64,000 nucleotides of DNA from Pseudomonas sp. UBA4617. Lineage in GTDB: Bacteria; Pseudomonadota; Gammaproteobacteria; Pseudomonadales; Pseudomonadaceae. Location: the NCBI RefSeq assembly GCF_002386445.1, contig NZ_DGIR01000002.1, positions 62,001 to 126,000 on the forward strand, written 5' to 3'. This document shows positions 59,328 to 64,000 of the stretch, piece after piece (within the stretch, counting starts at the first letter, position 1; the number at the start of each line of letters is the position of its first letter). A program made the translations under genes and the position numbers. Under the pieces are notes generated by a model. The model was not told where the DNA came from. It made no database searches and saw only the letters and a list, made by a program, of their open reading frames with translations.

Positions 59328-61328
59328 ATGTCCCTTCCAAAGAACCACCTGGAACTGCTCAGCCCTGCCCGTGACGTCGCCATCGCCCGCGAAGCGATCC
59401 TGCACGGCGCTGACGCCATCTATATCGGCGGCCCGAGCTTCGGCGCGCGCCATAATGCCTGCAACGAAGTCAGCGATATCGCCGGACTGGTCGAGTTCGC
59501 CCATCGCTACCACGCACGCGTCTTCACCACCATCAACACCATCCTCCACGACAACGAACTGGAACCCGCGCGCACGCTGATTCACCAGTTGTACGACGCC
59601 GGCGTCGACGCCCTGATCGTGCAGGACCTGGGCGTGATGGAACTGGACATCCCGCCGATCGAGCTGCACGCCAGTACCCAGACCGACATCCGCACCCTGG
59701 CGCGAGCCAAGTTTCTCGACCAGGCCGGTTTCTCCCAGCTGGTGCTGGCCCGTGAGCTGAACCTGCAGCAAATCCGCGCCATCGCCGCCGAAACCGATGC
59801 CGCCATTGAATTCTTCATCCACGGTGCGCTGTGCGTGGCCTTCTCCGGCCAGTGCAACATCTCCCACGCGCAGACCGGCCGCAGCGCCAACCGTGGCGAT
59901 TGCTCCCAGGCCTGCCGCCTGCCCTACACCCTGAAGGACGATCAGGGGCGCGTGGTGGCTTTCGAGAAGCACCTGCTGTCGATGAAGGACAACAACCAGA
60001 CCGCCAACCTGCGCGACCTGGTCGATGCCGGCGTGCGCTCGTTCAAGATCGAAGGCCGCTACAAGGACGTGGGGTACGTGAAGAACATCACCGCCCACTA
60101 CCGCAAGGAACTCGACGCCATCCTCGAAGACCGCCCGGAGCTGGCCCGCGCCTCCAGTGGTCGCACCGAACATTTCTTCGTGCCCGACCCGGACAAGACC
60201 TTCCACCGTGGCAGTACCGACTACTTCGTCACCGACCGCAAGGTCGACATTGGTGCCTTCGATTCGCCAACCTTTACCGGCCTGCCGGTGGGCGTCGTGG
60301 AAAAGGTCGGCAAGCGTGACCTGCAGGTAGTCACCGAAGTGCCGCTGACCAACGGTGACGGCCTCAACGTGCTGGTCAAGCGCGAGGTGGTGGGCTTTCG
60401 CGCCAACATCGCAGAGCTGCGCGGCGAGTTCGAGGAAGATGGCGAGAAGCGCTACCACTACCGCGTCGAGCCCAACGAAATGCCCGAAGGCCTGCACAAG
60501 CTGCGGCCCAACCACCCGCTGTCGCGCAACCTCGACCACAACTGGCAGCAGGCCCTGCAACGCACCTCGGCCGAGCGCCGGGTCGGCGTGCAGTGGCATG
60601 CGGTACTGCGCGAGCAGCGCCTGGCGCTGACCGTCACCAGCGAGGAGGGAGTGAGCGCGCAGGTGGCACTGGACGGCCCGTTCGGCCCGGCCAACAAGCC
60701 GCAGCAGGCGCTGGAGCAGTTGCACGACCTGCTTGGCCAGCTGGGAACCACCATGTACCACGCCGACAGCATCGAACTGGACGCTCCGCAGGCGTACTTC
60801 ATCCCCAACTCGCAGCTCAAGGCCCTGCGTCGCGAAGCCATCGAGGCCCTGACCGCAGCACGGGTGCAGGCGCACCCGCGTGGCGGGCGCAAGGCCGAGA
60901 CCACCCCGCCGCCGGTGTACCCTGAGTCGCACCTGTCGTTCCTGGCCAACGTTTACAATCAGAAAGCCCGCGACTTCTACCACCGCCATGGTGTGCAGCT
61001 GATCGATGCGGCCTACGAGGCTCATGAAGAGCACGGCGAGGTGCCGGTGATGATTACCAAGCACTGCCTGCGTTTCTCCTTCAACCTGTGCCCCAAGCAG
61101 GCCAAGGGCGTGACCGGCGTGCGCACCAAGGTGGCACCGATGCAGCTGATACAGGGTGACGAAGTGCTGACCCTGAAGTTCGACTGCAAACCGTGCGAAA
61201 TGCATGTCATCGGCAAGATGAAAAGCCACATCATCGACCTGCCGAGCCCAGGCAGCGCGGTGGCCCAGGTGGTCGGCCACATCAGCCCTGAAGACCTGCT
61301 CAAGACCATTCCGCGCGGGCCGCATTGA
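59328..61328 (+). CDS. rlhA: Peptidase U32-family 23S rRNA hydroxycytidine synthase (RlhA-like)
   Basis: A 666-residue protein of the U32 family. The signature runs from FFIHGALCVAFSGQC through the cysteines of GDCSQACRLPY (about residues 175-205), which may hold an iron-sulfur cluster. The long C-terminal half with CLRFSFNLCPKQAKG near the end and CKPCEMHVIGKMK agrees with RlhA (YdcP), about 650 residues, and not with the shorter TrhP. RlhA makes 5-hydroxycytidine in 23S rRNA from prephenate-derived chemistry. Start ATG 59328 has a weak AAAGA site; GTG 59304 is an alternative. The long antisense frames here are shadows. Confidence 0.9.
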   Translation: MSLPKNHLELLSPARDVAIAREAILHGADAIYIGGPSFGARHNACNEVSDIAGLVEFAHRYHARVFTTINTILHDNELEPARTLIHQLYDAGVDALIVQDLGVMELDIPPIELHASTQTDIRTLARAKFLDQAGFSQLVLARELNLQQIRAIAAETDAAIEFFIHGALCVAFSGQCNISHAQTGRSANRGDCSQACRLPYTLKDDQGRVVAFEKHLLSMKDNNQTANLRDLVDAGVRSFKIEGRYKDVGYVKNITAHYRKELDAILEDRPELARASSGRTEHFFVPDPDKTFHRGSTDYFVTDRKVDIGAFDSPTFTGLPVGVVEKVGKRDLQVVTEVPLTNGDGLNVLVKREVVGFRANIAELRGEFEEDGEKRYHYRVEPNEMPEGLHKLRPNHPLSRNLDHNWQQALQRTSAERRVGVQWHAVLREQRLALTVTSEEGVSAQVALDGPFGPANKPQQALEQLHDLLGQLGTTMYHADSIELDAPQAYFIPNSQLKALRREAIEALTAARVQAHPRGGRKAETTPPPVYPESHLSFLANVYNQKARDFYHRHGVQLIDAAYEAHEEHGEVPVMITKHCLRFSFNLCPKQAKGVTGVRTKVAPMQLIQGDEVLTLKFDCKPCEMHVIGKMKSHIIDLPSPGSAVAQVVGHISPEDLLKTIPRGPH

Positions 61329-61357
61329 CCTGGCTTGCAAGCGCCCCTGCAAGTAGG

Positions 61358-61376
61358 CCCGGTCTCCGGCACCGGG
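61358..61376. terminator. Hairpin between convergent rlhA and sigma-54 activator
   Basis: CCCGGT and ACCGGG flank a 7-base loop in the 60-base gap between the two stop codons. No U tract; moderate support only. Confidence 0.45.
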
Positions 61377-61388
61377 CAAGCCGCCCGT

Positions 61389-62714
61389 TCAGCGTATCTG
61401 GTGCTTGTGCAGCAAGCGATAGAACGTCGGGCGCGAGATGCCCAGGACCTTGGCTGCCACGCTCAGGTTGTCACTGTGCCGGTTGAGCACGTCGCAGAGG
61501 GCCTGGCGCTCGGCCCGGTGCTTGTACTCCTCCAGCGTGCCCAGTGGCGATCGGGCCTGGTCGGGCGTTTCCAGGCCCAGGTCCTGCGCCTCGATTTGCC
61601 GGCCTTCGGCAAGTACCAGCCCGCGGCGAACCCGGTTGGCCAGCTCGCGAACATTGCCCGGCCAGTCATGCCGGCCCATTGCCGCCAGCGCGTTATCGCT
61701 GAACGAGCGCGGGCGGCGCCCGGTTTCCGCGCTGTAGAGCTGGGCAAAATGGTTGGCCAGCATGGACAAGTCGCCATGCCGGTCGCGCAACGGTGCGGTT
61801 ACCACCTGCAGGACGTTGAGCCGGTAGTACAGGTCCTCACGGAAACGCCCTCGCTCGATGGCCCTTTCCAGGTCCACGTGGGTGGCCGCAAGCACGCGCA
61901 CATCCACCGGGATCGGCTGGCTGCCCCCCACCCTTTCGATGTGCTTTTCCTGCAGGAAGCGCAGCAGATTGGCCTGCAACTCTAGCGGCAGGTCACCAAT
62001 TTCATCGAGGAACAGCGTGCCACCGTGGGCGGCTTCGATGCGCCCGATCTTGCGCTGGTGGGCACCGGTGAAGGCCCCCTTTTCATGGCCGAACAATTCC
62101 GACTGGATCAGGTGCTCAGGGATCGCCCCGCAGTTGATGGCGATGAACGGTTGCTCGCTGCGCTGCGACTGGCGATGCAGGGTGCGGGCGACCAGCTCCT
62201 TGCCGGTACCGCTTTCCCCGCGAATCAATACCGGTGACTCGGTAGGCGCAAGCTTGCCCAGCAGCTTGCGCAATTCGCGGATCGGGCGGCTGTCACCGAG
62301 CAGCTCATGGGGGGTGTCGTCCACCCTGCGCACACCCCTGCCGCGCAGGCGGGCCATGCCGAAGGCACGGCCCAGGGTGACCTGTACCCGGGAAACGTCG
62401 AACGGCAGCGTGTGGAAGTCAAAAAACCACTCACAGACAAAATCACCGACCGCCGGCATGCGCAGTTGTTCGGCGCTGAGCACGGCAATCCATTCGGTAT
62501 TGCTGCGTTTGATCAGGTCCTTGACCGCATCCGGGTGCCTCAGGTGGCCGGCCTGCAAGCGCAGCAGGCCCACATCGCACGGGTGATCCAGCGCGGCCCC
62601 GAGCATGCAGCTGTGTACATCCCAGCCTGCGATACGCAGGCCTGGCAACAAACGGTGGCAATCATCGCAAGGGTCAACGATGAGCAAACGGCGTTGGGCA
62701 GCTGGCTGTTGCAT
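61389..62714 (-). CDS. Sigma-54-dependent activator with VpsR-like N-terminal domain
   Basis: A 441-residue enhancer-binding protein. The N-terminal 120 residues resemble a receiver or VpsR-type domain (LLIVDPCDDCHRLLPGL) with the usual receiver loop altered. The AAA+ domain has Walker A GESGTGKE (about 165), the sigma-54 contact loop GAFTGA intact, and Walker B TLFLDEIGDLP; the C-terminal Fis-type helix-turn-helix reads NLSVAAKVLGISRPTFYRLL. VpsR binds c-di-GMP and controls matrix genes in Vibrio; this makes a link to the nfr operon possible but not shown. ATG 62714 has AAGGA upstream. It is divergent from a small unknown gene. Confidence 0.9.
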   Translation of the reverse strand: MQQPAAQRRLLIVDPCDDCHRLLPGLRIAGWDVHSCMLGAALDHPCDVGLLRLQAGHLRHPDAVKDLIKRSNTEWIAVLSAEQLRMPAVGDFVCEWFFDFHTLPFDVSRVQVTLGRAFGMARLRGRGVRRVDDTPHELLGDSRPIRELRKLLGKLAPTESPVLIRGESGTGKELVARTLHRQSQRSEQPFIAINCGAIPEHLIQSELFGHEKGAFTGAHQRKIGRIEAAHGGTLFLDEIGDLPLELQANLLRFLQEKHIERVGGSQPIPVDVRVLAATHVDLERAIERGRFREDLYYRLNVLQVVTAPLRDRHGDLSMLANHFAQLYSAETGRRPRSFSDNALAAMGRHDWPGNVRELANRVRRGLVLAEGRQIEAQDLGLETPDQARSPLGTLEEYKHRAERQALCDVLNRHSDNLSVAAKVLGISRPTFYRLLHKHQIR

Positions 62715-63056
62715 GACCGATCCTTGGCGCCAGTTTTTGGTTTTTTGAAATAAAACAGCAAGTTGTGGCGCCCGATTAACAGTAGCAACGAAGTTGACAG
62801 TTCCCAGTACCGTCTGTCTGTCGAATTATTTTTTTACAATCTGCCATGGGAATTTTCGCATTTTATCGACATCACATGGCGGCGAGGGCAGTAATGGAAG
62901 CCCGCCCTGCAAAAAATTTACAACGCCTGTGTGACTTGCCCCCGGACATAGAGCATCAGTACACATAACCCCGCGCTGCAGTTCGCGACCATTGAGGCGA
63001 CTTCCAGGCAACGCGGACTTTATCTGGATGTTTGGGACCAATAGAGAGACCGAACC
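62715..63056. other. 342-base intergenic region, no clear element
   Basis: This divergent region between the VpsR-like activator and the 88-residue gene is AT-richer than its surroundings. A TGGAAG-N7-TGCAA-type sequence occurs on the plus strand but its -24/-12 spacing is one base too long for sigma-54. No ncRNA or repeat was identified. Confidence 0.5.
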
Positions 63057-63323
63057 ATGAATGCCCCGCTCCGTGTCAACGAAGCACTGCTGATTGCCGA
63101 CCACGCCTTCGAACCCTTCCAGTGCATAGCCTGGGATGCACCCAACGGTACTGGTGAGCTGAGCCTGGCAGTGATCGACCGGACCAGCACCCGCATCGGC
63201 AGCAAGCAAGTGTCGTCGCGCATCTATTCCGACCCGGCCCAGTGGGCCAGCCTGCTCGAGGAAGTGCGCGCAGAACTGAGCGAAAAAGGCTACGACCTGC
63301 AACCGTGGTCGATGCCGAAATAA
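63057..63323 (+). CDS. Small conserved protein, unknown
   Basis: An 88-residue soluble protein starting MNAPLRVNEALLIADHAFEPFQCIAWDAP, with an alternating beta/alpha pattern and an acidic middle helix (LLEEVRAELSEKGYDLQPW). It has no signal or membrane helix. GAGAG precedes ATG 63057. It is divergent from the VpsR-like activator and ends before a strong inverted repeat. It looks like a resident gene by codon use. I do not recognise the family. Confidence 0.72.
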   Translation: MNAPLRVNEALLIADHAFEPFQCIAWDAPNGTGELSLAVIDRTSTRIGSKQVSSRIYSDPAQWASLLEEVRAELSEKGYDLQPWSMPK

Positions 63324-63339
63324 TATAAGCCGGTCAATC

Positions 63340-63363
63340 AAGTGCGTGCGCCAGTACGCACTT
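63340..63363. terminator. 8-9-bp hairpin between convergent genes
   Basis: AAGTGCGT and ACGCACTT flank the loop GCGCCAGT (a further C-G pair extends the stem). It lies between the small gene and the vWA gene and has no U tract. Confidence 0.55.
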
Positions 63364-63429
63364 GGACAAATTAGCCAGTTGCAGTTCTGGCATGTTTCCT
63401 GTTGCGACATAGTGTCGCGCAAGCCGTTT

Positions 63430-64000
63430 TCAATCCACGATTCTGAACTGTTGCAAGTGCTGATAATCCGCTTGCAGTTGTTCTGCCAGGCGCTGAGCGC
63501 GGCCCAAGCGCACCGGCGCCAGCTCCATATCTACCAGCAATGTGGCACATGGCATCGGCTGCACGCCGTTGCAGTGCTGCAGGCGGCCATCGGTGAACAC
63601 CAGGCAACGCTGCGCTTCATGCGGGTGGGCGCGTTGCCGCGCCTGCAGCCAATGCCGGGCCTGGGCCAGCGCTGCGAGCAACGGCGTCCCGCCACCGGCC
63701 CCCAAGGCTTGCAACCATGGCTGCAAGGCGGCCGAAGCCTTCAGGCCATGGCGCTGCCATTGCGGCGTATGCCCGCTGGCAGTCAGCAGGGCCAGCCGGG
63801 CGCGCTGGCGGTATGCCTGGTCGAACAACGTCGCCAGCAGCCCTTTGGTCTGCGCCAGCGCCTGGTAACGCCGGGTCGAGGCCGAGCTATCGACGATAAC
63901 CAGCCACAACTCTGCGGGGCGAGCCTGGCGCTGCTGCCAGCACAGGTCCTGGCGCAGCCGTGGCCGGCCCTTGAGCAGGGTCGGCAGCCAGGCCACCCGG
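63430..64000 (-). CDS. vWA-domain protein, partial (cobalt/magnesium chelatase D-like)
   Basis: The 3' part of a gene that enters from the right edge; 190 residues are visible and the upstream codon before GTG 63996 is an open sense codon, so the protein is longer. It contains the metal-ion adhesion site of a von Willebrand A domain: DSSAS (DxSxS) in WLVIVDSSASTRRY, Thr in GGGTPLLAAL and Asp in VFTDGR. Such domains occur in the D subunits of Mg- or Co-chelatases and in MoxR-linked proteins. In this group the homologue stands next to the chelatase genes for B12 synthesis, but those are outside the window. Confidence 0.8.
   Translation of the reverse strand, partial: RVAWLPTLLKGRPRLRQDLCWQQRQARPAELWLVIVDSSASTRRYQALAQTKGLLATLFDQAYRQRARLALLTASGHTPQWQRHGLKASAALQPWLQALGAGGGTPLLAALAQARHWLQARQRAHPHEAQRCLVFTDGRLQHCNGVQPMPCATLLVDMELAPVRLGRAQRLAEQLQADYQHLQQFRIVD

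Noticed and set aside
59151..61379. A 742-residue open frame on the minus strand opposite rlhA
   Set aside because: It is the antisense shadow of a high-GC gene; the composition is typical of frame-shifted Pseudomonas codons and the true gene on the plus strand has clear U32 motifs.
62880..62940. Sigma-54 promoter before the 88-residue gene
   Set aside because: The GG and GC doublets are 13 bases apart instead of 12, and the -24 box TGGAAG is poor.

Overview
The window looks like chromosomal DNA of a Pseudomonas of the P. putida group. The reasons are high GC with strong third-position GC bias, Pseudomonas-type REP hairpins between genes, and gene neighbourhoods typical of that group: gapN/glyoxalase/ilvA, a quinohemoprotein amine dehydrogenase cluster, biotin-independent malonate decarboxylase, and cobaltochelatase-like genes at the right edge. 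I saw no rRNA, tRNA, CRISPR array, prophage or complete insertion sequence. The assignment rests on family recognition, not on a search.

Left part (1-11.9 kb). A truncated gapN-like dehydrogenase is followed by a VOC-fold protein, an unrecognised conserved protein and a biosynthetic threonine deaminase (ilvA). ilvA is preceded on its own strand by an isoleucine-rich leader peptide and an intrinsic terminator, a classical attenuator. After a PACE efflux protein comes a plus-strand operon nfrB-nfrA-DUF4434-diguanylate cyclase. It resembles the N4-phage-receptor exopolysaccharide machinery and carries its own c-di-GMP source.

Middle-left (11.9-19.1 kb). An OmpR-type two-component system diverges from an RND efflux pair that has no outer-membrane channel gene. 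mobA starts four bases or less after an intrinsic terminator.

Amine-oxidation island (19.2-34.4 kb). Quinohemoprotein amine dehydrogenase structural genes (alpha, beta, gamma), the radical-SAM thioether-forming enzyme, the leader protease, the ABC exporter, the FAD monooxygenase, an aldehyde dehydrogenase, an outer-membrane porin, an acyl-CoA synthetase and a sigma-54 activator are all present. A near-consensus -24/-12 promoter precedes the aldehyde dehydrogenase, and Crc/Hfq-type AANAANAA motifs sit at several translation starts. Together they form a pathway from primary amines such as 2-phenylethylamine to acids.

Secretion-like island (34.6-46.5 kb). Two minus-strand operons are present. 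One encodes a T2SS/T4P-like machine: receiver protein, GspE ATPase, PilM/N/O/P-like proteins, TPR-lipoprotein secretin and three pseudopilins, with no GspF/PilC platform gene. The other encodes a beta-propeller protein, a SCO protein, a small membrane protein and a SurA-N-like protein. CCCC-N6-GGGG palindromes precede both operons. This is the least understood system in the window.

Right part (46.5-64 kb). The mdcABCDEGH-madLM malonate operon has no linked mdcR, and mdcB contains a translated REP hairpin. It is followed by two valine/branched-chain acyl-CoA enzymes, a LysR regulator divergent from a DUF2790 protein, a TrmK-like methyltransferase, a RidA protein, rlhA (peptidase U32 family), a VpsR-like sigma-54 activator, a small unknown protein and a truncated vWA protein.
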